Assembly (NCBI RefSeq): GCF_014652135.1
Contig: NZ_BMYF01000010.1
Coordinates: 125,029-172,764 of the forward strand
Source: Mongoliitalea lutea
GTDB taxonomy: Bacteria; Bacteroidota; Bacteroidia; Cytophagales; Cyclobacteriaceae
Length of the DNA stretch: 47,736 bases
Direction: 5' to 3'
This document shows positions 8,422 through 16,533 of the stretch, in pieces. The position numbers and the translations under genes are program-made. The notes beneath the pieces are model-generated. The model did no database searches. It had not been told where the DNA came from and was given only the letters and a program-made list of their open reading frames with translations. Numbering within the stretch: the stretch's first letter is position 1; every line of letters starts with the position of its first letter.

Positions 8422-8447
8422 GAGGCAGTGATACTATTCACTGCCTC
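8422..8447 (-). terminator. Terminator of the PLP/CBS-domain gene
   Basis: Perfect 10-bp stem, GAGGCAGTGA (8422-8431) and TCACTGCCTC (8438-8447), 6-base loop. Followed on the minus strand by a T-rich tract. It lies just after the stop of the gene at 8472 and before the start of the membrane protein. Confidence 0.8.
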
Positions 8448-8471
8448 ATTCTTTAAGCTTTTTTCAGTGAA

Positions 8472-9839
8472 TTATTTGGTCATTGCTTCCAAGATGTCAT
8501 GCTTGGTGACAATTTGTATGCCATGATGCTCATCTCGCACGAGTACAGCTTTTTCTTTCTCCAACATAGAAGATAATACATCCAAGGTACTGTCCAAGGC
8601 TACAAATTTCATAGAACCTTCCATCACTTCTGATACATCAGCATCTTTCAATGAAGGGTTTTCTATAATTTTATTGAGGAGTTTGCTGTCTGTGATGCTA
8701 CCAATCACATGGCCGTTTTCCATAACTGGAATTTGAGATACGGATTTTGTGTTCATGAGGTTGATCGCATTTTTGACAGAATCGCCTTTTTGAGCAGTAA
8801 CCAATTGATAGCTTCCATTTCTTGCTGCAATAATTTCTCTGGCTGTACCGAAGGTTTTATTTTCCATAAAGCCATGGTTACGCATCCAGTCGTCATTATA
8901 GATTTTACCTAGGTAACGCGTGCCATGATCCGGTAAGATGATGACCATTACATCGCCTTCTTTTAGGTTTTCCTTGGCGTATTCCAATGCTCCATGAACT
9001 GCTGAACCGCAAGACCAACCAACAAATAGCCCTTCTTCTCTGGAAAGTCTTCTGGTCATCACAGCGGCATCTTTGTCTGTTACTTTGATGAAATGATCGA
9101 TCATGTCGAAGTCTACATTCTTTGGAAGAATATCCTCCCCAATACCTTCTGTTAGGTAAGGATAGATTTCGTTTTCATCAAAAATTCCAGTCTCTTTGTA
9201 TTTCTTGAATACAGAGCCATAGGTATCGATCCCAACTGTTACGATGGAAGGGTTTTGCTCTTTCAGGTATTTTGCAGTTCCACACATGGAACCTCCTGTA
9301 CCCACCCCTGCAGCATAATGCGTAATTTTTCCTTCTGTATCTTTCCAGATTTCAGGGCCAGTGGTCTCATAGTGAGCCAAGGCATTGGACAAGTTATCGT
9401 ATTGATTAGGATAAAAGGAATTGGGAATATCCTGATTGAGTTTTCTAGCCACAGAATAATAGGAGCGAGGATCTTCTGGAGCCACATTAGTCGGGCATAC
9501 CACCACTTCGGCACCAACTGCTCTTAAAATATCAATTTTTTCTTTAGACTGCTTATCGGCCATTGTGAAAATACTCTTGTAGCCTTTGGCGATAGCAGCA
9601 AGCGCCAGTCCCATACCGGTATTACCGCTTGTTCCCTCGATGATGGTTCCTCCTGGTTTTAAAATTCCGGCCTTTTCGGCATCCTCTACCATTTTGATCG
9701 CCATTCGATCTTTCATAGAGTTACCTGGGTTGAAATATTCTACTTTGACGAGAATTTCGCCTTTTATCCCCTTATTTAATTTATTGAGTCTGATTAATGG
9801 TGTATTGCCAATGGTCTCAATGATGGAGTTATAAATCAT
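8472..9839 (-). CDS. Cystathionine beta-synthase-like PLP enzyme with CBS domains
   Basis: 455 residues. The N-terminal fold-type II PLP domain (about 1-320) belongs to the cysteine synthase/cystathionine beta-synthase group. The Schiff-base lysine is K43 in NSMKDR, the phosphate/substrate loop GTSGNTG is at 69-75, and a glycine-rich PLP phosphate loop (GVGTGGSMCGT) lies near 178. The C-terminal part (about 335-455) is a Bateman pair of CBS domains, the arrangement of cystathionine beta-synthase rather than plain CysK. It would condense serine or O-acetylserine with homocysteine or sulfide; the exact substrate is not settled by sequence. It stands alone with its own terminator. Confidence 0.88.
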   Translation of the reverse strand: MIYNSIIETIGNTPLIRLNKLNKGIKGEILVKVEYFNPGNSMKDRMAIKMVEDAEKAGILKPGGTIIEGTSGNTGMGLALAAIAKGYKSIFTMADKQSKEKIDILRAVGAEVVVCPTNVAPEDPRSYYSVARKLNQDIPNSFYPNQYDNLSNALAHYETTGPEIWKDTEGKITHYAAGVGTGGSMCGTAKYLKEQNPSIVTVGIDTYGSVFKKYKETGIFDENEIYPYLTEGIGEDILPKNVDFDMIDHFIKVTDKDAAVMTRRLSREEGLFVGWSCGSAVHGALEYAKENLKEGDVMVIILPDHGTRYLGKIYNDDWMRNHGFMENKTFGTAREIIAARNGSYQLVTAQKGDSVKNAINLMNTKSVSQIPVMENGHVIGSITDSKLLNKIIENPSLKDADVSEVMEGSMKFVALDSTLDVLSSMLEKEKAVLVRDEHHGIQIVTKHDILEAMTK

Positions 9840-9925
9840 AACAAGTTGAGTTTATAAGCCTGCAAGTTACAAATTATTTCCATGCCTTAGTTTATAGGAT
9901 GTTGTAAATCCGAAGAATATTTGGT

Positions 9926-10807
9926 TTATCTTTCGGAGATTGCTTTCATTGGGATAGCAAATTCATCTATCAAGGCCACTGCTCCATGGATGCCTGTTTC
10001 ATCTAAATCAGAAATAAGAATTTTTAAATTTTGACTTACAGAAGGGTATCGGAATGAGGCGATAGAATTTACCATACTGTCTTTGAAAAGTGGATATGCT
10101 TTGCGTATAGATCCTCCTAGAATAATTGCCTGAGGAGCCAAGGTGTAAAGAATATATTTAATCAATTCCCCTAAATGATGGCCGTATTCTTGGTATGCTT
10201 TAATAGCATGTCTATCACCTTCTAACGCTTTTTTTGCCATAGACTTGGCTTTTATGCCATATTCTGAAATAAAAAACTTGCTGCTGCAATAATGTTCAAA
10301 GTCTTTATCTAAGTAAGGAACGGAGCACCATTCTCCTGCTGCATAGTTGAAACCGCAGTACAAATGGCCATTGGCAATGATACCTGCACCTAGACCTGTC
10401 CCGAGAGTGACGCCTACTACATTTTTGAATATTCGAGCTTTTCCAAATTTGTATTCTCCAAGGACAAAACAATTAGCGTCGTTGTTGATAAACACAGGTC
10501 TGTTGAAGCGTGCTTGAATAAAGTCCCTTAAATGGACTTTTCGGAAAGAGGGAATATTGGAAAGATTCAAAACTATGCCATCTTCTGCATTGATTAATCC
10601 TGGTATCCCAATACCTATGGCGAAAAAATCATGATGGATATAGGATTGAATGACATCCGAAATGGTTTCCAAGATAAACTCCTGAGTCTCCATGGAAGGT
10701 GTAGGAATACTACGGATATCAATTAGCTGGCTACCTACCAAAACTCCTGTCTTGATGTTTGTACCTCCAATATCAATTCCTAATATAGGTCTTTCAGTTT
10801 TGAACAT
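9926..10807 (-). CDS. ROK-family sugar kinase
   Basis: 293 residues. ATP-binding DIGGTN at 12-17 and the catalytic aspartate in NND at 108-110 (D110) are present, as is the GTGLGAGII loop (about 136-143). The usual ROK zinc motif CxCGxxGCxE is missing: the equivalent stretch reads AAGEWCSVPY with later single cysteines. The gene follows the NagB/PIG-L gene on the same strand, though a terminator lies between. A role as glucokinase or N-acetylglucosamine kinase in amino-sugar use is inferred from that neighbour. Confidence 0.85.
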   Translation of the reverse strand: MFKTERPILGIDIGGTNIKTGVLVGSQLIDIRSIPTPSMETQEFILETISDVIQSYIHHDFFAIGIGIPGLINAEDGIVLNLSNIPSFRKVHLRDFIQARFNRPVFINNDANCFVLGEYKFGKARIFKNVVGVTLGTGLGAGIIANGHLYCGFNYAAGEWCSVPYLDKDFEHYCSSKFFISEYGIKAKSMAKKALEGDRHAIKAYQEYGHHLGELIKYILYTLAPQAIILGGSIRKAYPLFKDSMVNSIASFRYPSVSQNLKILISDLDETGIHGAVALIDEFAIPMKAISER

Positions 10808-10830
10808 AAAGCGATTTTAACAAAATTTAT

Positions 10831-10857
10831 AAAAGACGGAATCAATATCCGTCTTTT
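10831..10857 (-). terminator. Terminator after the NagB/PIG-L gene
   Basis: AAAAGACGGA (10831-10840), 7-base loop, TCCGTCTTTT (10848-10857). On the minus strand the stem is preceded by A and ends in TTTT, directly downstream of the gene ending at 10880. It may also work for plus-strand transcripts. Confidence 0.8.
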
Positions 10858-10879
10858 TGTATAGGTTTGAGGATGATTA

Positions 10880-13207
10880 TTATAACATACCCTCAATTGA
10901 CTTTTCTAGTTCCCTTGCATGGGCTAAAAATTCTTCCACATTCATGTCCTTAAAGAAGATTAAGCCATGACTAGATCGAACTTTTGCAGTTTCATGTAAA
11001 TAGAAGTAGTTTTTTCCCAATAGTAGCTGGATATCACTTAATTGATTTACCCACACTTTTTTGGCAACCGTGGAAAATTTTCCATTGTGAGAATAACTTG
11101 GAAAAGAAGCATTGACCTGAGAGAGGTAGCAGTTAGCGAATGAATCCTCCATTACAGACATGTCCCCAAGTGATACTGGAACGATGACATTGGCCTCATG
11201 CGGCTCAAACTTAAACCAAACATTTCTGTATCCTATAATTCTTAGATCGCTTAAATCTTTTTCTTCCCCCCATTGTCTGACAGCTTCAGCTGTCGCTTGT
11301 AATACTTTATAATGTGTGTCTGGTCCAGAACCTTCTGGGTCTAAGGTTAGACTTATTTTGGTAGGATTGACTTGCCTGAATAAATTGACAATGGGCTCCA
11401 CATCTCGCTTTTTGTCAGGCTGCTCCGTAAAGATGTCTCCTGTATAGAAGCCTAGTCGCAAGTGATGTACATTTTTTACCTGAACTCCAAAATGTGCCCA
11501 TACCAATTCTTCCTCAAACTCACGGATCATTCCTTTTAATTTTTGGATTTTAGCGGGATTTTTTTCTCCATCATAGCTATTTCTGAGAATGCTGATGACA
11601 TCATTGATGGTTTCTCTCAGTTGTTGTTTGTTTTTTACTTCAAATATATCCACCAAGGCTCTTACCACTCGGTGACTCAGTCCACGAGCCCTTCCCAAGC
11701 TATCTTCTGCAGCCACTTTTGTTAGGTAGTGGTAAACATCCTTATCTGTCTTTAGCTTATATCCTATACGGAAAAAGTCCTCATAATGGACCATTTGAAT
11801 TTCTCCATTATCCAGAAGTTTTTTGGTATGTAAGAGCGTTTCTATGACAAATGTGTTGGTCACAGCGGTGAATCCTGAGGTTAAGACTGAAAAATGTGCC
11901 TCATTGCTGTTTTCATTGAGTTGATTGGTGATATGAGGAAGTATTCCTAAAGAGATGTCATCGTGATGCGGTCCTGTGTGAAGAAGTACCTCATTTTTCT
12001 CTTTGCTAATGCCACGATTGATTTTTGCAATCATGCTTTCCATGACTTGAGACACGGTATCTTCGGATAAGTCTGGAATTTTAGACGCATAGCGATCATT
12101 CTTCAAATCTTCTAACTTTAGTCGTTGGCCGTATTTCTTTAATTTTTTACATAGCTCGATGACAGCACGTTCGGTTTTTTCCCAAGTCCATTCTCCATTG
12201 AAAAAATAGGAATCCACTGAGTCAGATAAGCGAACAGCCGCTCCTTTGGTCAGATAAAAGCGACCATTTTTTAGTTTTTGTAACACAGTAGCAGGATAGA
12301 TATTAGTCATTTCCTGCTCTAAAGAATCTTTCACGATTTGAGCTTTTGCTTCCCCCGCTGCGATGATGATTCCCACTGCATCTTTATTATACACTATTGT
12401 ATCCAAGCCGATAGTGATTACTAGTCTATTGGCAGATACTTCTATACCTCCTAGGTCTCCCGCAGCTACTGCTTGGGTTTCAAAGTTCGTTTCGGTCAGT
12501 CTGGTTGTAGAAAAAAGATGGGAGCCTCGGGTATTAAAAGCAATATGACCATCAGGACCAATTCCCCCTAGAAAGAACCCAATTCCTCCTTTGTCCCGAA
12601 TGCGTTGCTCGTAATCTCCGCACCACTTATCAATTAGGTAAATTGAATCCTGCTGAAGCTTTTCCAGAGGGGTCTGTGCTTCCCTAAATCGCAAAGAAAG
12701 GTCTACTTTTAAGTCAGGGAAAACTTCTTTAAAGTGCTTCCCTTCAGCCAAAGGGATTTCATCTGAATTGATAAGGATTGCTTTCTCTTTACTTAATCCA
12801 AATCCTTCTAGATAAAACTTATTCACATAATCAAAAAAACTGTTTTTTTGCTTGGAAGAAATGGGGTAAAACTCATCGATTTGCACGAAGGTGAGATCTT
12901 TCAATTCAGGCTTTGAGGTTTTTTCCAGTCCATACTGCTTCCTGATTTCTTTTCCTTTGTGGCTATCCCAGTGTTCAAGCAGGTATTTCGTCCATTTGAT
13001 AAAGTACTCAGGGGTTTTACCCGTTGGTAGGCTGATTACTCCAGATGGATTGGAAGAAACCCATTCAAGGAATCTACAAGCGGTGATCAATCCTAATTTT
13101 GGAAAGTTGTCTACTACTAAATATGGTATTTTAGTACTGATTTTTTCAATGCCTGATTCTTTTTGAAATGCTTTTTCTACTGCAGAGAGTGGATAGTTGC
13201 CTAGCAT
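10880..13207 (-). CDS. Glucosamine-6-phosphate deaminase-like / PIG-L deacetylase-like fusion
   Basis: 775 residues in two parts. Residues about 1-330 are NagB-like: LPTGKTP at 60-66, QIDEFYP at 109-115 and GGIGPDGHIAFN at 214-225. The position of the third catalytic-relay residue of E. coli NagB (Glu148) holds Thr226 here. Residues about 400-775 are PIG-L/LmbE-like with a PHHDD motif (H414, D416, D417) in place of the usual HPDDE. Fused NagB-PIG-L proteins are known in Bacteroidota; together they suggest deacetylation and deamination/isomerisation of an amino sugar phosphate, but activity of each half is unproven. The ROK kinase gene lies downstream. The leader is very A/T-rich. Confidence 0.85.
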   Translation of the reverse strand: MLGNYPLSAVEKAFQKESGIEKISTKIPYLVVDNFPKLGLITACRFLEWVSSNPSGVISLPTGKTPEYFIKWTKYLLEHWDSHKGKEIRKQYGLEKTSKPELKDLTFVQIDEFYPISSKQKNSFFDYVNKFYLEGFGLSKEKAILINSDEIPLAEGKHFKEVFPDLKVDLSLRFREAQTPLEKLQQDSIYLIDKWCGDYEQRIRDKGGIGFFLGGIGPDGHIAFNTRGSHLFSTTRLTETNFETQAVAAGDLGGIEVSANRLVITIGLDTIVYNKDAVGIIIAAGEAKAQIVKDSLEQEMTNIYPATVLQKLKNGRFYLTKGAAVRLSDSVDSYFFNGEWTWEKTERAVIELCKKLKKYGQRLKLEDLKNDRYASKIPDLSEDTVSQVMESMIAKINRGISKEKNEVLLHTGPHHDDISLGILPHITNQLNENSNEAHFSVLTSGFTAVTNTFVIETLLHTKKLLDNGEIQMVHYEDFFRIGYKLKTDKDVYHYLTKVAAEDSLGRARGLSHRVVRALVDIFEVKNKQQLRETINDVISILRNSYDGEKNPAKIQKLKGMIREFEEELVWAHFGVQVKNVHHLRLGFYTGDIFTEQPDKKRDVEPIVNLFRQVNPTKISLTLDPEGSGPDTHYKVLQATAEAVRQWGEEKDLSDLRIIGYRNVWFKFEPHEANVIVPVSLGDMSVMEDSFANCYLSQVNASFPSYSHNGKFSTVAKKVWVNQLSDIQLLLGKNYFYLHETAKVRSSHGLIFFKDMNVEEFLAHARELEKSIEGML

Positions 13208-13320
13208 AAACTATGTGATTATTGGTGTTAGTGAGCGTTGATTCTTCCACAAAATAAAAAAACTTTTCTTTAAAAACACAAACTTTAATAAAAAAATTAA
13301 AAAAGATATTTTCCTATTTG

Positions 13321-14778
13321 CTAAAATATAGTGTTTGTGAAGTTGATTTTTACCTTAAGTTGAAAGCTTTTGATCACTTTAAAAATTTCAACCAAGGTGA
13401 CTAGCTGCACTTTGGTCAATTCTTGAAGACTTATGAAATTATCGACTATGGTGCCGTTTTTCATTAATTGAACAGCTTGTTTTTCAAGTCTTAGGGACAT
13501 GAGGTAGTAGTAAGCATGATCCAATTCTTGTGCTTCTTTCTCTGAGAATATACCATTTGCCCTAAGTTGTGCAATCCTTTTACCTGTATTGGTTGGATGA
13601 ATACCATTTTTCAAGGCAAAAACCCGAACTAAATCAACAATAGGGTTCATCATTTCTTTACTGTTGATTTTTTTATCTCCATCAATTTTTACTGATTTGA
13701 TGCCTTTAAAGATGGTTAAAGGGGGTTCATATTTTAATGCATTTTCACCCATGTGGACCCAAAAGCGCTCAGTGGTATGCATCAATTGTTCGTCGGTGTA
13801 TGTCTTGAGTTCTTCTAATAGTGCGAAATCTCCATAAATCGCTCTGCAATCAAAAAATGTAGCATACTTCATGATGGTGTCTTCCGAAGATTCTTGGATC
13901 CATGTGAGATAGTTTCGCTTCCAGTGGCTCAGTGAATGGGTCCATTTAGGGTTTTTAGCCATAAATCCGCCTTTACAAAAGTCTATACCAATAGTATCTA
14001 ATTGTGTAGATACCTTGTCAGCAAATTCCAAAAAGTAAGCACGCACTTCTTCTCGGTGTTCGTTGGCTTTGTCCTCATAGATGATGGCATTGTCTTGATC
14101 GGTTTTAAGTGTTTGTTCCTCTCGTCCCTCAGAGCCTAGTACAAAGAAGACAAACGCTGCGGGGGCAGGACCAAGCACATGCATGACATTTTCAATTACT
14201 CGAAGGGTAATGGTGTCAGCAATACTCGTAATGATCTGATTGATGATGGAGGCTTTGAGTCCCTGTTGAATCAGACGGTTGACCAAGTCCGGTACCTGTC
14301 TCCATTTTTTAGCGAGTTCAAAGGTGTCCAATGCCTGTCTTACTGATTGTATAAAAATAAAAGGGCTATTTGATTGCTCCATCAATATCTTTGTTCTGCT
14401 GATCCAACCAATGTAAGCTTCCTTTTTTTTCACCAAGAGGTATCTGGTTTTGGTTTGGAACATGAGTAACAATGCTTCATAAAGAAAATCATCTTGATTG
14501 ATGGAGATAATGTTTTCTTCCATTATCAAGGATACGGGTTGATCATAAGGAACGCCTTGTGCCAAGACTTTATCTCGAAGCGTGATATCTGTGAGGTAAC
14601 CAATTAGGTTTTGTGAGGTATCTGAGACAAAAAGAATGGAGATCTTTTCAGTCCTCATAAGAGAAGCAGCGGATTGTATACTTCTATGACTGTCAATTAT
14701 GGTCAGTCCATGGTAATGCAGATCACTCAATCTGCGGGAGAAAAATTGTTCGGAAAAGGAAGCGTTGAGTGTCGTCAT
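13321..14778 (-). CDS. CBS-domain / DUF294 nucleotidyltransferase-like signalling protein
   Basis: 485 residues. The N-terminus holds two CBS repeats (about 25-135). Then comes a DUF294 putative nucleotidyltransferase core with GSEGREEQ at 215-222 and D227/D229 as the likely metal-binding pair, and a DUF294 C-terminal helical domain (about 340-485). The core is related to the uridylyltransferase end of GlnD. Many family members also have an N-terminal cyclic-nucleotide domain, which is absent here. Function is unknown; a nucleotide- or energy-sensing regulator is a reasonable guess. Flanked by nagB-like and csp genes with no clear operon partner. Confidence 0.85.
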   Translation of the reverse strand: MTTLNASFSEQFFSRRLSDLHYHGLTIIDSHRSIQSAASLMRTEKISILFVSDTSQNLIGYLTDITLRDKVLAQGVPYDQPVSLIMEENIISINQDDFLYEALLLMFQTKTRYLLVKKKEAYIGWISRTKILMEQSNSPFIFIQSVRQALDTFELAKKWRQVPDLVNRLIQQGLKASIINQIITSIADTITLRVIENVMHVLGPAPAAFVFFVLGSEGREEQTLKTDQDNAIIYEDKANEHREEVRAYFLEFADKVSTQLDTIGIDFCKGGFMAKNPKWTHSLSHWKRNYLTWIQESSEDTIMKYATFFDCRAIYGDFALLEELKTYTDEQLMHTTERFWVHMGENALKYEPPLTIFKGIKSVKIDGDKKINSKEMMNPIVDLVRVFALKNGIHPTNTGKRIAQLRANGIFSEKEAQELDHAYYYLMSLRLEKQAVQLMKNGTIVDNFISLQELTKVQLVTLVEIFKVIKSFQLKVKINFTNTIF

Positions 14779-14824
14779 AAAACCCCGTTAATTGTTCTCG
14801 TTGGTCTCAAATTTGCTTAAAAAT

Positions 14825-14854
14825 AAAGAGACCAAATACATATTTGGTCTCTTT
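14825..14854. terminator. Terminator of the cold-shock gene
   Basis: AAAGAGACCAAATA (14825-14838) pairs perfectly with TATTTGGTCTCTTT (14841-14854), effectively a 13-bp stem with a tetraloop. On the minus strand it is followed by ATTTTT, just after the stop codon at 14883. This is the strongest protein-gene terminator hairpin in the window. Confidence 0.88.
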
Positions 14855-14882
14855 ACTCTCTTCTAGGCTGGGTAACTTACTT

Positions 14883-15074
14883 CTAAACTTTTTTAACGTT
14901 TATTGCATTGGGGCCTTTTTTGCCATCTTTCACATCGTAGGTTACTTTGTCGTTTTGCGCTACTTTGTCAACTAAGCCTGTGGCATGGACAAATACATCG
15001 GATTGTGATTCATCATCTACAATGAATCCGAATCCTTTTGCTTCATTGTAGAATTTTACTATACCGGTAAGCAT
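14883..15074 (-). CDS. Cold-shock protein (CspA family)
   Basis: 63 residues, a single cold-shock domain that binds single-stranded nucleic acid. RNP1 KGFGFI and RNP2 VFVHAT are intact, and the start MLTGIVKFYN is typical (most relatives have G-x-VKWFN; Tyr replaces Trp here). Acts as an RNA chaperone. Divergent from sixA with an 89-base A/T-rich spacer, and followed by a strong terminator, so monocistronic. Confidence 0.95.
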   Translation of the reverse strand: MLTGIVKFYNEAKGFGFIVDDESQSDVFVHATGLVDKVAQNDKVTYDVKDGKKGPNAINVKKV

Positions 15075-15163
15075 GATAAATTGGATAAATATGTGGTTAA
15101 ATGCATTATAAATGTAAAAAGAGAAATTTATAATTCAAACAATTATTTCGCTAAATTAGTGAA

Positions 15164-15652
15164 ATGAAAAAACTTCTGCTAATCAGACATGCCAAATCCT
15201 CATGGGAAAATCCCTTCTTAAGTGACCATGCAAGACCATTAGCATCCCGTGGATTAAGAGATGCTCCCCTTATGGGCTTGCGATTGAAAGATAAAAATAT
15301 CCGCCCTGATTTAGTGATTTCTTCAGATGCAACGCGAGCGAAGGAAACTGCTTTTTTGATTAGCAAGGTCTTGAATTATCCCAAACAAACAGTGGTTTTG
15401 ACAAGAGCATTGTATCATGCATCAGCAGATGAAATGTTAGCCGTAATTAGACAGGTAGACCAAGAAATAAATACCGTATTTTTATTTGGGCATAACCCGG
15501 GGATGAACGATCTGATGTGGAAACTAAACGGCACTTTGGACAATTTACCTACCACAGGGATTTTCGCAGTGAAAGCGGCTATTGCTGACTGGAAGGATTT
15601 TAATGAAAGGAATGCAGCGTTTTGGTTTGAGGATTATCCGAAGAAGGGGTGA
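15164..15652 (+). CDS. sixA: SixA-type phosphohistidine phosphatase
   Basis: 162 residues, histidine phosphatase superfamily. Active-site RHAKSSW starts at R8, with phospho-accepting H9; the second histidine is in FGHNPGMND (H110). The short length and the RHAKSSW motif fit SixA, which removes phosphate from phosphohistidine in signalling or PTS-related proteins. No HPt or PTS partner is nearby. ATG at 15164 leaves a seven-residue lead before the motif, as usual. Confidence 0.9.
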   Translation: MKKLLLIRHAKSSWENPFLSDHARPLASRGLRDAPLMGLRLKDKNIRPDLVISSDATRAKETAFLISKVLNYPKQTVVLTRALYHASADEMLAVIRQVDQEINTVFLFGHNPGMNDLMWKLNGTLDNLPTTGIFAVKAAIADWKDFNERNAAFWFEDYPKKG

Positions 15653-15773
15653 TTTAATTAATTTATGTGAAAGAAGCCCTATCCGAGAAGACGCTTTTTC
15701 CAATCTTTGGGTGCTAAAAGATGCCTATCAAAAAAGGCTTTATTGTTAGGAAGAGATGAAGCAACTAAATCAA

Positions 15774-15797
15774 AAATCTGCCTTCTAAAATCTAAAA
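15774..15797 (+). repeat. CTCTAAAATCT-type repeat word
   Basis: Short A/T-rich word, AAATCTGCCTTCTAAAATCT then AAAATTAAA. It matches the words at 47395-47430 and 47480-47515 (CCCTCTAAAATCTTAAATAA). It abuts the stop codon of the SDR gene at 15798 in the sixA-SDR convergent spacer. Confidence 0.5.
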
Positions 15798-16526
15798 TTA
15801 AAATTCCCTAACATCCTGCAAGACTCCTTCAAACTCCCTGAAGTGTTCAATCAGATAAATGATTTTCTGAGCAGCGTGAGAGGGACTACTGAGCTGATTA
15901 TTTTGATACAGCCCTTGGAATTTGGCCAAGGATGAAAATGACTCCGATTTGGCTGAGCGTATATCCGTTTGCATGGCGGTATCAACTACCCCAGGTGCCA
16001 CAGCAAAATATCGAATACCATTTTTATTTAGGTTTGATTCGTTTTGAGCAGCTTCAGTGAATAAGTTAATGGCTGCCTTGGATGAAGAATAGCCAGACCA
16101 ACCATCTAAGCCTTTTTTGGCAGCTCCTGAGCTGATATTGATGACAATTTTTATAGCATTAACCTGTTCATAAGCTTTTGCAAAGGCGTTGCTTAGGATG
16201 GCAGGTGCAATAACGTTTAGGTTATAAAGGCTAAGGATGTTTTCAGGTTGGAGATGTCCTACATGCGCAATTTCGCCAATCCAGCCTGCATTGTTGACGA
16301 GCACAATTCTTTCAAATGAATTAGAAGGGAAAAAGTCCTCAACTTGCTTTATAAGGAATTGGATATCAGATAAGTCTGATTGAAAATGTTGGTATCGCTC
16401 GTGTGCCAAAGGGCTCTCCGAACGAGCGATACCAATGATGTGATTAGATGGATGCTCTAACAATTGCTTCACCAATGCAAGACCTATTCCCTTGCTACTG
16501 CCGGTAATGATGAAAAGAGAATCCAT
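15798..16526 (-). CDS. Short-chain dehydrogenase/reductase (sepiapterin reductase-like)
   Basis: 242 residues. NAD(P)-binding GSSKGIG at 9-15, NNAG at 78-81, the catalytic Ser in INISSG (about 132-133), and Y146/K150 in YSSSK. The overall pattern, with a C-terminal VAPGVVDTAMQTDIR stretch, is closest to sepiapterin reductase-type SDRs; the substrate is uncertain. Its ATG is 7 bases after the hslU stop, so it is the last gene of the lon-hslU-SDR string. Confidence 0.88.
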   Translation of the reverse strand: MDSLFIITGSSKGIGLALVKQLLEHPSNHIIGIARSESPLAHERYQHFQSDLSDIQFLIKQVEDFFPSNSFERIVLVNNAGWIGEIAHVGHLQPENILSLYNLNVIAPAILSNAFAKAYEQVNAIKIVINISSGAAKKGLDGWSGYSSSKAAINLFTEAAQNESNLNKNGIRYFAVAPGVVDTAMQTDIRSAKSESFSSLAKFQGLYQNNQLSSPSHAAQKIIYLIEHFREFEGVLQDVREF

Positions 16527-16533
16527 GCTGGAA

